Virus record (IMG/VR): IMGVR_UViG_3300019886_000004
Coordinates: 1-64,000 of that record
Source: a virus
Strand: one strand, 5' to 3'
DNA: 64,000 bases
Position 1 is the stretch's first letter, and the number at the start of each line of letters is the position of its first letter. Shown piece by piece: positions 13,571-20,642 of this stretch. Under the pieces are notes generated by a model that searched no databases, had not been told where the DNA came from, and saw only the letters and a list, made by a program, of their open reading frames with translations. Made by a program: the position numbers and the translations under genes.

Positions 13571-14089
13571 TTAACCTAATGTTTCGGTGCCTGCTGCTTC
13601 AGTTTCAACCACTTCAGCTTCTTCACCAAGGTTATCTACAATGGTATCTGCAATATCATCACTCTTGGTTGTTGGTGTGACTGTAGGTGGTGTACGAACT
13701 GCTGTTGGTTGTGCACTAATAGTTCTTACACCAAGTCTGATCTCAGCCATGATCTGTGCTTCTGCATCTTCTTGTTTTGCCATAAGACGCAAGTTTCTAG
13801 TATTCTCCTGTTTGGTGGTATCAGTGTAGATATTCAGCCCATCATGGCTCTTTATCAGGTCATACTGTGGTTGTGGTACATCACCATTACGCAGTAGGTT
13901 GTTTAGCTGTATAAAGTATAATGGTGCTCCTGCTGGTGTACGTTGCCATTGGTCAATAGTCTTGTTGGCTCTTGCTGCCATAATTGCTACATACTCGTCC
14001 AGTTCTGCGATTGTACCGCTGACTGCATACACGAGAACCCAACCGCTTGGTCTACGGTATTTACTTACTGCTGTTGCTTTTAAAGACAT
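13571..14089 (-). CDS. probably abundant acidic-tailed protein (ssDNA-binding candidate)
   Basis: 172 residues. An N-terminal domain (about 1-115; GWVLVYAVSGTIAELDEYV, then GAPLYFIQLNNLLRNG) is followed by a Pro/Thr-rich linker and a very acidic tail (GEEAEVVETEAAGTETLG). That layout resembles phage single-stranded-DNA-binding proteins, but I recognise no OB-fold signature, so the function is inference. The gene is visibly GC-richer than all its neighbours and ends in a UUCG terminator, which fits high expression or different ancestry. Confidence 0.65.
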   Translation of the reverse strand: MSLKATAVSKYRRPSGWVLVYAVSGTIAELDEYVAIMAARANKTIDQWQRTPAGAPLYFIQLNNLLRNGDVPQPQYDLIKSHDGLNIYTDTTKQENTRNLRLMAKQEDAEAQIMAEIRLGVRTISAQPTAVRTPPTVTPTTKSDDIADTIVDNLGEEAEVVETEAAGTETLG

Positions 14090-14138
14090 AACGTTTGTTT
14101 TAAATGTTAACGAATTGATTGTTGTTTATTGTTGTGTG

Positions 14139-14342
14139 TTATTTTACTGTGTCTATTATAATTAAGCAGTCATAACCACTGCTTTGTATTGTATCACCAA
14201 CCTTTAATCCGTAATCTAAGCGTTTTATTGAGGTGATTGGATCTCTGGTGTAGCTTACATTACGTACACGATAGAGTCTGCTTGACTTAGATGCACAAGC
14301 TACCATTGAGGTTACGATGATGATTGCAATAAAACGTTTCAT
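14139..14342 (-). CDS. small lipoprotein, 67 residues
   Basis: Signal peptide with a lipobox (MKRFIAIIIVTSMVAC, lipidated Cys16) and a short Ser/Lys/Arg mature domain with one more Cys. It is the first gene of the minus-strand arm next to the divergent promoter region. Envelope location is well supported; function unknown. Confidence 0.75.
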   Translation of the reverse strand: MKRFIAIIIVTSMVACASKSSRLYRVRNVSYTRDPITSIKRLDYGLKVGDTIQSSGYDCLIIIDTVK

Positions 14343-14511
14343 AACTTTGATTTAGATGGTTTTGGAATTGTTTGAGTCAGTTTGACCGGGGCTACCCGAA
14401 GTCCCCTTATTAACGGTGGGTCATTGTTGAGGGGGGTACAACAACTACTACATACATATAAAAACCAGGTACCTAAAATAGAGGGGGGGGTAAAATATAA
14501 GTACTTAAATA
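14343..14511. other. divergent intergenic region with G-tracts
   Basis: The junction between the two transcription arms. It holds a G6 run (14431-14436) and a G8 run (14483-14490), striking in such AT-rich DNA. The G8 ends 21 bases upstream of a strong promoter. No minus-strand match to the host promoter consensus was found, so the left arm may use a different promoter class here. Confidence 0.6.
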
Positions 14512-14543
14512 TTTGGTTATATCACAAAAAGATACTATCTTTG
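14512..14543 (+). promoter_or_regulatory. Bacteroidota-type promoter
   Basis: TTTG (14512-14515), exactly 20 bases, TATCTTTG (14536-14543). ATG 14549 follows after 5 bases, implying a leaderless or nearly leaderless mRNA, as at the HNH promoter. Confidence 0.85.
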
Positions 14544-14548
14544 TATAT

Positions 14549-14686
14549 ATGATTACAATACAAGATAGAATAACTAAAGAATATTTTGATATACCAGTAG
14601 CTATTAGTTTAGAATACACTTTCTTTAGATTATCTATGCAATCAAAGTATCGTATTATAGATATTAAATTTAGTGCTTACTTATAA
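14549..14686 (+). CDS. hypothetical protein, 45 residues
   Basis: Starts ATG 14549, stops TAA 14684-14686. Product begins MITIQDRITKEYFDIPVAIS and ends in a basic beta-like segment. First gene behind the strong promoter at 14512-14543, so expressed early. Function unknown. Confidence 0.6.
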   Translation: MITIQDRITKEYFDIPVAISLEYTFFRLSMQSKYRIIDIKFSAYL

Positions 14687-14698
14687 ATCCACGGCAAA

Positions 14699-14896
14699 AT
14701 GGAAATATTTAAAATAGATAGTAAAGAATTCTTAGATAAATTAACTTCTTTAAGGGATAAAAATTATAAAATATATGATCTCACTTATGCGTTAGGAAAT
14801 AATCTTTATCCATCTACTATAAATAGAATACTTTCAAATGGAGTTATATTATCAGAATATCCTAATGATAAATCAGTTTATATTAGACCGGTATAA
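14699..14896 (+). CDS. hypothetical protein, 65 residues
   Basis: Charged protein with a helix-turn-helix-like centre (DLTYALGNNLYPSTINRILS), suggesting DNA binding, but not a confident match. The leader contains AAATCCACGGCAAAA just before ATG, the same motif found in the leader of 12612-12950 on the other strand. Its last codons lie in the left arm of the 18-bp inverted repeat. Confidence 0.6.
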   Translation: MEIFKIDSKEFLDKLTSLRDKNYKIYDLTYALGNNLYPSTINRILSNGVILSEYPNDKSVYIRPV

Positions 14897-14902
14897 AATA
14901 AA

Positions 14903-14934
14903 TTTGGTAAATTAAAATAATAGTTGTATATTTG
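14903..14934 (+). promoter_or_regulatory. Bacteroidota-type promoter inside the inverted repeat
   Basis: TTTG (14903-14906), exactly 20 bases, TATATTTG (14927-14934). In this orientation it drives the short structured RNA and, on read-through, the hairpin-rich RNA region. Inversion of the repeat-flanked segment would point it toward 14699-14896 instead. Confidence 0.85.
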
Positions 14935-14940
14935 TATTAG

Positions 14941-15023
14941 ACTGCAAGTACAACTAAAAATATTAGGGTGGTTTCTACCACTATTAGACCCCATGTACTT
15001 GCAGGCGCATCGGGGTCTTTTTA
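14941..15023 (+). ncRNA. short structured RNA with attenuator layout
   Basis: Transcription from the adjacent promoter gives about 80 nt. An 11-bp stem pairs 14942-14952 with 14994-15004 and encloses a small hairpin (GTGGT-TTCT-ACCAC, 14968-14981). A second stem, AGACCCC / GGGGTCT (14986-14992 with 15012-15018), followed by TTTTT, is an intrinsic terminator whose loop contains the 3' half of the first stem. The two stems compete or form a pseudoknot, as in an attenuator. No open frame. The ligand or trigger is unknown. Confidence 0.65.
14986..15022 (+). terminator. terminator half of the attenuator-like RNA
   Basis: A 7-bp GC-rich stem, extended by ATG/CAT across a one-base bulge, then a T5 tract. 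Confidence 0.8.
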
Positions 15024-15049
15024 TTTTATACCGGTCTTAAGATGTTTCA

Positions 15050-15383
15050 ACCTCTGCAAAACACTTTACGCAGTTAATGAAAGGTAAGTTTTTAAAAGAC
15101 TAGGGAGATGACGTTGAAGTCAGAACTTGGCATCTCTAGATAGTCAGAGTATAGAAACAGTGGAAGCAATGTCTATAACCTTGACATCTTCCGACCTGCA
15201 AGCTTTAAATAGCTCTATATATCTCCTAGGTTCGTTTGAATAAACGTATGGCTTTAAGCTGGGTCCTGGGTGTCTTTGAAAACAGTGGTATGTAAGTGTA
15301 GTACTCTTCTAGTAGTACTTTAAGTATACCACCAGTAGAATCAGCAGGAGTAGTTGTATTTTTATTTATACAATAACTCTTGC
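15050..15383 (+). ncRNA. six-hairpin structured region, candidate large non-coding RNA
   Basis: No open frame. Six consecutive helices: ACCT-CTGC with GCAG...AGGT (15050-15085); CTAG-GAGATG with CATCTC-TAG (15100-15139); GGAAG-ATGTC with GACAT-CTTCC (15162-15192); GACC-AGCTT with AAGCT-GGTC (15193-15265) enclosing CGTTT-GAAT-AAACG; GTGGTAT with ATACCAC (15285-15332) enclosing AGTACT/AGTACT; and a near-perfect 16-bp stem, 15344-15359 with 15368-15383. G-U pairs occur in the plus-strand reading, so the RNA is plus-sense. It lies downstream of the attenuator and ahead of the ThyX operon promoter. Confidence 0.6.
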
Positions 15384-15443
15384 AGGGTTTTAAAAGGTGA
15401 AGTGTGCTTAATAGAAAATAGTTTAAAAATAAGTATCAATTAA

Positions 15444-15475
15444 TTTGGTAAAGTAATTTATTTTACTTACCTTTG
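15444..15475 (+). promoter_or_regulatory. promoter of the ThyX-glycan operon
   Basis: TTTG (15444-15447), exactly 20 bases, TACCTTTG (15468-15475). The first gene starts at 15495. No terminator is visible until after 21713, so it probably drives the whole operon. Confidence 0.85.
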
Positions 15476-15494
15476 TATTATAAAAGAAATAACT

Positions 15495-15593
15495 ATGGAA
15501 ATAGCAATTACATTATTAGTAGGTATAGTTTTATTTATAGGTTTTACATTTCATTTAATGTGTGATAGTAGAAAACAATATAGGAGGTACTAA
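15495..15593 (+). CDS. 32-residue single-pass membrane protein
   Basis: ATG 15495, TAA 15591-15593. Starts MEIAITLLVGIVLFIGFTFH and ends in a basic tail (RKQYRRY). First gene behind the promoter at 15444-15475; its stop abuts the next ATG at 15594. Confidence 0.65.
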   Translation: MEIAITLLVGIVLFIGFTFHLMCDSRKQYRRY

Positions 15594-15755
15594 ATGACAT
15601 CAGAAGAATGGAATGATATATATCCAATGTTACCAGAGGACGTAAGAAATGAAATAATAGAGAAGTTAAAAAAGATGTGGAAAGAGATAGGAGGAGACGA
15701 AGAACAACTATTAAATTTAATAAAGAATGACATCTGCGACAATAATAAAGGATAG
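15594..15755 (+). CDS. hypothetical charged protein, 53 residues
   Basis: Starts MTSEEWNDIYPMLPEDVRNE and continues as a charged helix (IEKLKKMWKEIGGDEEQ). Starts immediately at the stop of the previous gene and overlaps thyX by 29 bases. Function unknown. Confidence 0.65.
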   Translation: MTSEEWNDIYPMLPEDVRNEIIEKLKKMWKEIGGDEEQLLNLIKNDICDNNKG

Positions 15756-16611
15756 TACGAATTGGTTAGATTCTAGAATCACAACTTTGATCTTAGAATA
15801 TCCTCGCTTTATTCATGGAGAATTTATGACTCATCGTGTTTTAAGTAAAAATGCTGCAGGATCTAGAGCTATACCAATTGAGAAAATGATTGAGAATGTC
15901 AAGAGTAATACTGTATATCCTACTTGGACTAAAACTCAAAAAGGTATGCAAGGAGAAGTTGTAACTAATCTAAGTATTATACAAGAGCTTGATAATGATG
16001 TATTTTTTATGAGAGATTGGATTATAAATGAGGTTCAAAATCTGGCTGTTAAAGGAGTACATAAACAAAACGCCAACAGATATTTGGAACCTTTTCAATA
16101 TATTAAATTGATTTGTACAGGTACAGAATGGAGTAATTTTTTTTCACTGAGATGTCATAAAGATGCTCAACCTGAGATTCAACAACTAGCTTATGCTATA
16201 AGACAAGCCATGAAAGATAGTTCACCAAAATTTTTAAATCCTGGTGAGTGGCATATACCTTTTGAAGATTTTTTACCTGAAGATACAAATTCTGAACAAA
16301 AAATAAAAGTATCTGTAGCAAGATGTGCAAGAATAAGTTATAATAATTTTGAGACTAATAGTATAGATGTAGAAAAGGATATAGAGTTATATGAAAAATT
16401 AATGGTACAAGAACCTTTGCATGCTAGTCCAGCAGAACATCAAGCTAGAGTTCCAATAGAACAAGAATTAGAACACTTTCATTCAAGATATTTAACACAT
16501 ACAGTAGGTAAACCAATTTATCATAAAGGTAAATATATATCAAATTTAAATGGTTGGATTCAATTAAGAAAAGTAATAGAAAATGGAGAACACTTTAATA
16601 ACATTCGATAG
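15727..16611 (+). CDS. thyX: flavin-dependent thymidylate synthase
   Basis: 294 residues. The ThyX signature is at 35-50 (THRVLSKNAAGSRAIP: His36, Arg37, Ser40, Asn42, Ser46, Arg47), preceded by YPRFIHGEF. The C-terminal half keeps the PAEHQAR region near 236. The enzyme makes dTMP from dUMP with FAD and folate, supporting phage DNA synthesis. The start overlaps the upstream gene by 29 bases but gives the usual N-terminus before the RITT strand. Confidence 0.93.
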   Translation: MTSATIIKDSTNWLDSRITTLILEYPRFIHGEFMTHRVLSKNAAGSRAIPIEKMIENVKSNTVYPTWTKTQKGMQGEVVTNLSIIQELDNDVFFMRDWIINEVQNLAVKGVHKQNANRYLEPFQYIKLICTGTEWSNFFSLRCHKDAQPEIQQLAYAIRQAMKDSSPKFLNPGEWHIPFEDFLPEDTNSEQKIKVSVARCARISYNNFETNSIDVEKDIELYEKLMVQEPLHASPAEHQARVPIEQELEHFHSRYLTHTVGKPIYHKGKYISNLNGWIQLRKVIENGEHFNNIR

Positions 16612-17119
16612 ACTTAATAACTTAGTTAAACTTTGTGAAAGTACATGGCATGAAACTATAGCTGAGGTAGGAGTTTATAAAGGAGGATCACTAAAAACTT
16701 TAGCGCAAGCTTTTCCAACTTCAGTAATATTTGGATTCGATACGTTTGAAGGGTTACCTGAAGAACAATGGACAGATAAAGAGATTCATAAACCCGGTGA
16801 GTTTAATGACACAGATATTAAAAGTGTTTATGAGTTCATAAATAATCCTAATGTTGTTTTAATAAAAGGTTTATTTCCAGAATCAGCCAAACATTATAAA
16901 GATCAAAAGTTTGATTTTGTTCACTTAGATACTGATTTTTTTATCTCAACAGTTAAGAGTTTACTTTGGTTCTGGCCTAGAATGAATTATGGTGGTATAA
17001 TAGTATTTGATGATTATGGTTGGCCTAATTGCCCAGGAGTAAAACAAGCACTAACAGAATTTGGACACCCGGTACATGAAACAGAAAACGTTAAATATCA
17101 AGCATGGATACAGAAATAA
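16583..17119 (+). CDS. TylF/MycF-type SAM methyltransferase
   Basis: 178 residues. SAM-binding loop EVGVYKGGSLKTLA at about residue 26, acidic loop FGFDTFEGLP, then HLDTDFFISTVKSLLWFW and GGIIVFDDYGWPNCPGVKQA: the Asp pair and order fit the macrocin O-methyltransferase (TylF) family, which methylates sugar hydroxyls. Overlaps thyX by 29 bases and the next gene by 16. With the neighbouring glycosyltransferases a sugar substrate is likely. Confidence 0.82.
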   Translation: MENTLITFDRLNNLVKLCESTWHETIAEVGVYKGGSLKTLAQAFPTSVIFGFDTFEGLPEEQWTDKEIHKPGEFNDTDIKSVYEFINNPNVVLIKGLFPESAKHYKDQKFDFVHLDTDFFISTVKSLLWFWPRMNYGGIIVFDDYGWPNCPGVKQALTEFGHPVHETENVKYQAWIQK

Positions 17120-17895
17120 AATTTGGTTATCATAATATAAAAATAGGAGACACCTATACTATACCAGGACAGAAGCTTTTAGAAGACGATAGCCGAGTAA
17201 AACTAATAAAGGAAATTTTATATAATTATAAAAAATCCAACCCAACTTTAGTTGATTTAGGATCTCTAGAAGGAGGTTATAGTTTGATGGCAAATAAGCT
17301 AGGATTTAAAGTATCATCGGTTGAAGGTAGATATAAGAACTGTGAGAAAATACAATGGTTAAAGAAACTTACAGGAGCAAATTTCGATATAATCTGGGAG
17401 GATGTAAAAGACATAGATAAGTTTTCAAAAAAAGGATATGATGTAACTCTCTGTCTTGGTTTATTATATCATCTCGATAACCCTGTAGATTTTTTAACCA
17501 AAGTTGCTAGCAAAACAAATGATCTATTAGTGTTAAGCACACATTATTCTCAAAGAGTAGATAAGATGTATGACAAACTTCCTAGTCTAAGAAAAATTAA
17601 AAAAGCAATATATAAAAGGTTACCTTTCATTTTCTATAAAGCAAATTATGGTCTAGGTAAGTTAGAGGAGAATGAAGGTTTGCAAGGTAGATGGTATTGG
17701 GAGTATAATAAGAATACAAGTGATAGAAAGATAGATAAGTTACCCGCTTCATCTTTATCAAATAGTAACTCATTTTGGTTAACCAAAGAATCACTAATAG
17801 GTCTTTTAAAAGATCTAAATTTCAGCGTTGAAATAAAAGATGAATCAACTAAACATGACTCTGCTTTGTTTATATGTAAAAAAGTTAAAGCATGA
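17104..17895 (+). CDS. class I SAM-dependent methyltransferase
   Basis: 263 residues. Motif I is VDLGSLEGGYSLMANKLG (about 52-69), followed by an acidic VEGR loop and LCLGLLYHLDNP (motif IV, about 116-127). A long insertion (about 145-215), rich in aromatic and basic residues, may define the substrate. Resembles bacterial sugar or small-molecule methyltransferases; exact target unknown. Overlaps both neighbours. Confidence 0.8.
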   Translation: MDTEIKFGYHNIKIGDTYTIPGQKLLEDDSRVKLIKEILYNYKKSNPTLVDLGSLEGGYSLMANKLGFKVSSVEGRYKNCEKIQWLKKLTGANFDIIWEDVKDIDKFSKKGYDVTLCLGLLYHLDNPVDFLTKVASKTNDLLVLSTHYSQRVDKMYDKLPSLRKIKKAIYKRLPFIFYKANYGLGKLEENEGLQGRWYWEYNKNTSDRKIDKLPASSLSNSNSFWLTKESLIGLLKDLNFSVEIKDESTKHDSALFICKKVKA

Positions 17896-18635
17896 TTCTA
17901 ATAGATAATAAAGAAGGTTTAGTTGGAGATTTCTTAGGTACTATACCAGCCATGCAAGCACTACATAAGGATGATTCAGATGTAGTAGTTAAAGTTCATC
18001 CAGAAGCAGAAGGTTTATTTGACTTAATAAAAGGTAACGGACTTATTAAGTTTAATGATAGTATGAAAAATATTGAAAGTAAATTTGACAAAGAAATAAC
18101 ATTCAATTCATCAGAAGCTTTTGGAATAGCTAATACGTACAACTGGTACATGACCCAAGCATTTATGAAACAAGCAGGTTTGGAAGTACCGGAGATTGCA
18201 CCAAAAGCAAAACTAAATTATGGTAGTTCAAGTATACCTGTCCCTACTGTTGATTATCTTATTTCTCCGTTTGCTAGGTCTTTACCTTTGGACCAAAAAT
18301 GGCAAAGAGAAAAGTGGCAAGAGTTGGTGACTAAAATGAAAGATAAAACATTCGGAGTTCTAGGTAATTATAAGTACGATGATCCTATGTATTTAAACGG
18401 TAAGAATGTTCGCTTATTTTATTCGCTATCTTTTGATTTTCTATGTAGACTATTTATAAATTCAAAAGCTTTGATATCAGTTGTAACCGGAACTTCTCAT
18501 TTAGCATTTCATTTAGGATTAAAGAATATTCTTTTAACTAATCAGTTTATGACATGGGGTAATAATCCAGAAGCAATTAAACTAACTAGAAATATACATG
18601 ATATACAAATAAACGAAGTAATAGAAAAACTATGA
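17892..18635 (+). CDS. GT9-like glycosyltransferase
   Basis: 247 residues. It has the N-terminal GDFLGTIPAMQALHK segment and the C-terminal SVVTGTSHLAFHLGLKNILL segment, the heptosyltransferase (GT9, GT-B fold) pattern where a TG(P/T)-HLA motif contacts the donor. Shorter than typical GT9 enzymes (about 320-350). ATGA overlap with the previous gene. Probably transfers a sugar onto a surface or virion glycan. Confidence 0.75.
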   Translation: MILIDNKEGLVGDFLGTIPAMQALHKDDSDVVVKVHPEAEGLFDLIKGNGLIKFNDSMKNIESKFDKEITFNSSEAFGIANTYNWYMTQAFMKQAGLEVPEIAPKAKLNYGSSSIPVPTVDYLISPFARSLPLDQKWQREKWQELVTKMKDKTFGVLGNYKYDDPMYLNGKNVRLFYSLSFDFLCRLFINSKALISVVTGTSHLAFHLGLKNILLTNQFMTWGNNPEAIKLTRNIHDIQINEVIEKL

Positions 18636-18823
18636 TATCTGGAAGTGCAATATATGCAGAGAACATATATTTAAAATATAAAATGGCTTTTCAAACTAAT
18701 TGGTTTTTATTCAGTCTTAAATTTATAAATAAAGAAGAGTTAGATGAAAGAGATAATGAAACAATAAAAGTATATGAAGATGAATTAAATGGAATAAAAT
18801 TAAAACAAAATGACAGATTTTAA
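18632..18823 (+). CDS. hypothetical protein, 63 residues
   Basis: Small protein with a hydrophobic N-terminal part (AIYAENIYLKYKMAFQTNWF) and a charged tail. ATGA overlap with the glycosyltransferase and a 14-base overlap with the next gene support it as real. Confidence 0.6.
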   Translation: MISGSAIYAENIYLKYKMAFQTNWFLFSLKFINKEELDERDNETIKVYEDELNGIKLKQNDRF

Positions 18824-19106
18824 AATTATATCTGACACAGAAGATGAAATTGAAATAGAATTGATACAACCAAATGATTTATTAGGTGACACTAGTTTTT
18901 GGAATGATGATGACTGGATAGAATGGAGAGAAAAAATGGCAAAACTAGAAGTTAAAAATATTAGAGGACAAATAGAAATTATTAGAATCAAACTCAAAAA
19001 AAATCCTTTTATAGATGGAAACAAGTTTTACGCAACCGATGGGATTGAAGGATCCAACAAAGATACTAAAATTGAATCTACAGACATTAACACAGGAGAA
19101 GCATAA
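18810..19106 (+). CDS. hypothetical acidic protein, 98 residues
   Basis: Charged protein (FWNDDDWIEWREKMAKLEVK, then IRGQIEIIRIKLKKNPF). No motif recognised. The C-terminal 90 bases overlap the start of the MazZ-like fusion, so one of the two boundaries may be shifted. Confidence 0.55.
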   Translation: MTDFKIISDTEDEIEIELIQPNDLLGDTSFWNDDDWIEWREKMAKLEVKNIRGQIEIIRIKLKKNPFIDGNKFYATDGIEGSNKDTKIESTDINTGEA

Positions 19107-19902
19107 AGGTTTAAGGTATAACCATAATAAATTGAGGTATGATTTGTTTGAACCCAATGCCATTAAAGAATTAGCTAAGGTTTTTAGTAAAGGAGCTGAA
19201 AAGTATGAACCAAATAACTGGATGAAAGGTATGAGTTGGCAAAGTATTTTAGCATCCCTTGAGAGGCACAAAGAGGCATTTAAATTAGGAGAAGATATAG
19301 ATCCTGAAACTCAGTGTTTACATATGGCCCATGTGGCTTGGAACGCTTTAGCATTAGTTTCTTATTATTCAATTTATCCTCAAGGTGACGATCGTCCTCA
19401 TGAATATCTTAGAAGACCTAAAATTGGACTAGATATAGACGAAGTACTTTGTGACTGGGTAGGTGAATGGTGTGAGAAGTTTAATCATCCTTTAGCTGAA
19501 TCATGGAGTTTTAGTTACGATTTGAAAGATGAGTTTTCTACTTTTTCACCAGAACAGTTGAATGAGTTTTATTTAAATATACCTAGAAAAATAGAAGCAA
19601 AAGATATTCCATTTGAACCACATTGTTACATAACTTCAAGATCAGTCCCGGTAGAATTAACAAAGAAATGGATAGAGAAGAATGGTTTTCCATGTGCTCC
19701 AGTTTATAGTGTAGGTTTTGGAGTATCAAAAGTAGAAGTAGCTAAACAGAGCGGTATAGATATATTTGTAGATGATAGATTTGAAAATTTTGTAGAATTA
19801 AACAATGCTGGAATTTGTACCTATCTTTTAGATGCACCACATAACCAAAGATATAATGTAGGACATAAAAGAATAAAAGAATTAAAAGAACTTATAAAAT
19901 GA
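19015..19902 (+). CDS. fusion: dATP/dGTP diphosphohydrolase-like + 5'(3')-deoxyribonucleotidase
   Basis: 295 residues, two domains. Residues about 33-118 (LRYNHNKLRYDLFEPNAI, GAEKYEPNNW, SLERHKEAF, HMAHVAWNALAL) match the all-alpha dNTP diphosphohydrolase family that includes phage MazZ (DUF5664-type). Residues about 136-290 form a HAD-fold NT5C nucleotidase with Asp140 and Asp142 (GLDIDEVLCDW), ITSRS at 206-210 and FVDDR at 251-255. Together they could take a dNTP to dNMP and then to a nucleoside. MazZ feeds diaminopurine synthesis in Z-genome phages; no PurZ is seen in this window, so pool shaping is the safer reading. An internal ATG at 19039 is an alternative start. Confidence 0.82.
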   Translation: METSFTQPMGLKDPTKILKLNLQTLTQEKHKGLRYNHNKLRYDLFEPNAIKELAKVFSKGAEKYEPNNWMKGMSWQSILASLERHKEAFKLGEDIDPETQCLHMAHVAWNALALVSYYSIYPQGDDRPHEYLRRPKIGLDIDEVLCDWVGEWCEKFNHPLAESWSFSYDLKDEFSTFSPEQLNEFYLNIPRKIEAKDIPFEPHCYITSRSVPVELTKKWIEKNGFPCAPVYSVGFGVSKVEVAKQSGIDIFVDDRFENFVELNNAGICTYLLDAPHNQRYNVGHKRIKELKELIK

Positions 19903-20642
19903 AAGTATACTACTGGAAAGGTAAAAAGAATTTTGGAGATCTTTTAAGTTCATTGTTAATAAGTAAATTTACACACTTAGATTCAAAATGGTCAGAACCA
20001 GGTGAATCAGAGTTAGTAATGGTAGGTTCAATACTTGAACATTTACCATATAATTATGAAGGAATAATTGCAGGATGCGGTGTTCTACATGAAAAAAGTG
20101 AACTAGCTTTTCCATACGCAAAAATCTTAGCTGTTAGAGGACCTTTAACAGCTAAGAAAATAAAGTATAGGAAATCAATAAGAGTATTTGGAGATCCGGG
20201 ATTATTGGCTGATGAATTAGTAGGAGATCAAGATAAGATATATGATCTCGGACTTGTACCACATTGGACAGATAAAACTTTAGAACAAAATCCAATATTT
20301 AAAAAGTTCAATCCAAGGATTATAAGAGTAGAAGATGACCCACTAGAAGTTATAAAACAAATAGGACAATGTAAAAAAATAGTAAGTTCATCTCTACATG
20401 GTATAATTTTAGCAGATGCTTTTGGAATACCAAGAAGAATTGAGATACCACCTAGAAGTTTAAGTCATCCACATCAAGAAGGTGGTTTATTTAAATGGTT
20501 GGATTACAGTGCAAGTATAGATATGAAACTTGAAATTGGAGTAACACAAGAACCTGATCGAAACATAATCATAGAAAAACAAAATGAATTATTCAATGTG
20601 TTTGAGGAAATTAAGAGCATTTTTTCTAAAGATATTTTTTAG
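19899..20642 (+). CDS. polysaccharide pyruvyl transferase family protein
   Basis: 247 residues. GKKNFGDLLSSLLISKF near the start, then IIAGCGVLHE, AVRGPLTA, FGDPGLLA and VSSSLHGIILADAFGIP follow the order of the CsaB/WcaK pyruvyl transferase family (SxLHG motif). These enzymes add ketal pyruvate from PEP to sugar hydroxyls of surface glycans. ATGA overlap with the previous gene. In a phage this suggests modification of host surface or virion glycan. Confidence 0.85.
   Translation: MKVYYWKGKKNFGDLLSSLLISKFTHLDSKWSEPGESELVMVGSILEHLPYNYEGIIAGCGVLHEKSELAFPYAKILAVRGPLTAKKIKYRKSIRVFGDPGLLADELVGDQDKIYDLGLVPHWTDKTLEQNPIFKKFNPRIIRVEDDPLEVIKQIGQCKKIVSSSLHGIILADAFGIPRRIEIPPRSLSHPHQEGGLFKWLDYSASIDMKLEIGVTQEPDRNIIIEKQNELFNVFEEIKSIFSKDIF

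Larger units (their letters stand above)
14885..15037. repeat. 18-bp perfect inverted repeat bracketing a promoter
   Basis: AGACCGGTATAAAATAAA at 14885-14902 is repeated in exact inverted form at 15020-15037, around a 117-bp core. The core holds a complete promoter (14903-14934) and an attenuator-like RNA. Size and arrangement resemble invertible promoters of Bacteroides. The alternative is a long RNA stem formed when the upstream transcript reads through. No recombinase gene was found in this window. Confidence 0.8.

Noticed and set aside
15050-15383. tRNA genes in the structured region
   Set aside because: No acceptor stem, anticodon arm or T-loop arrangement could be assembled.
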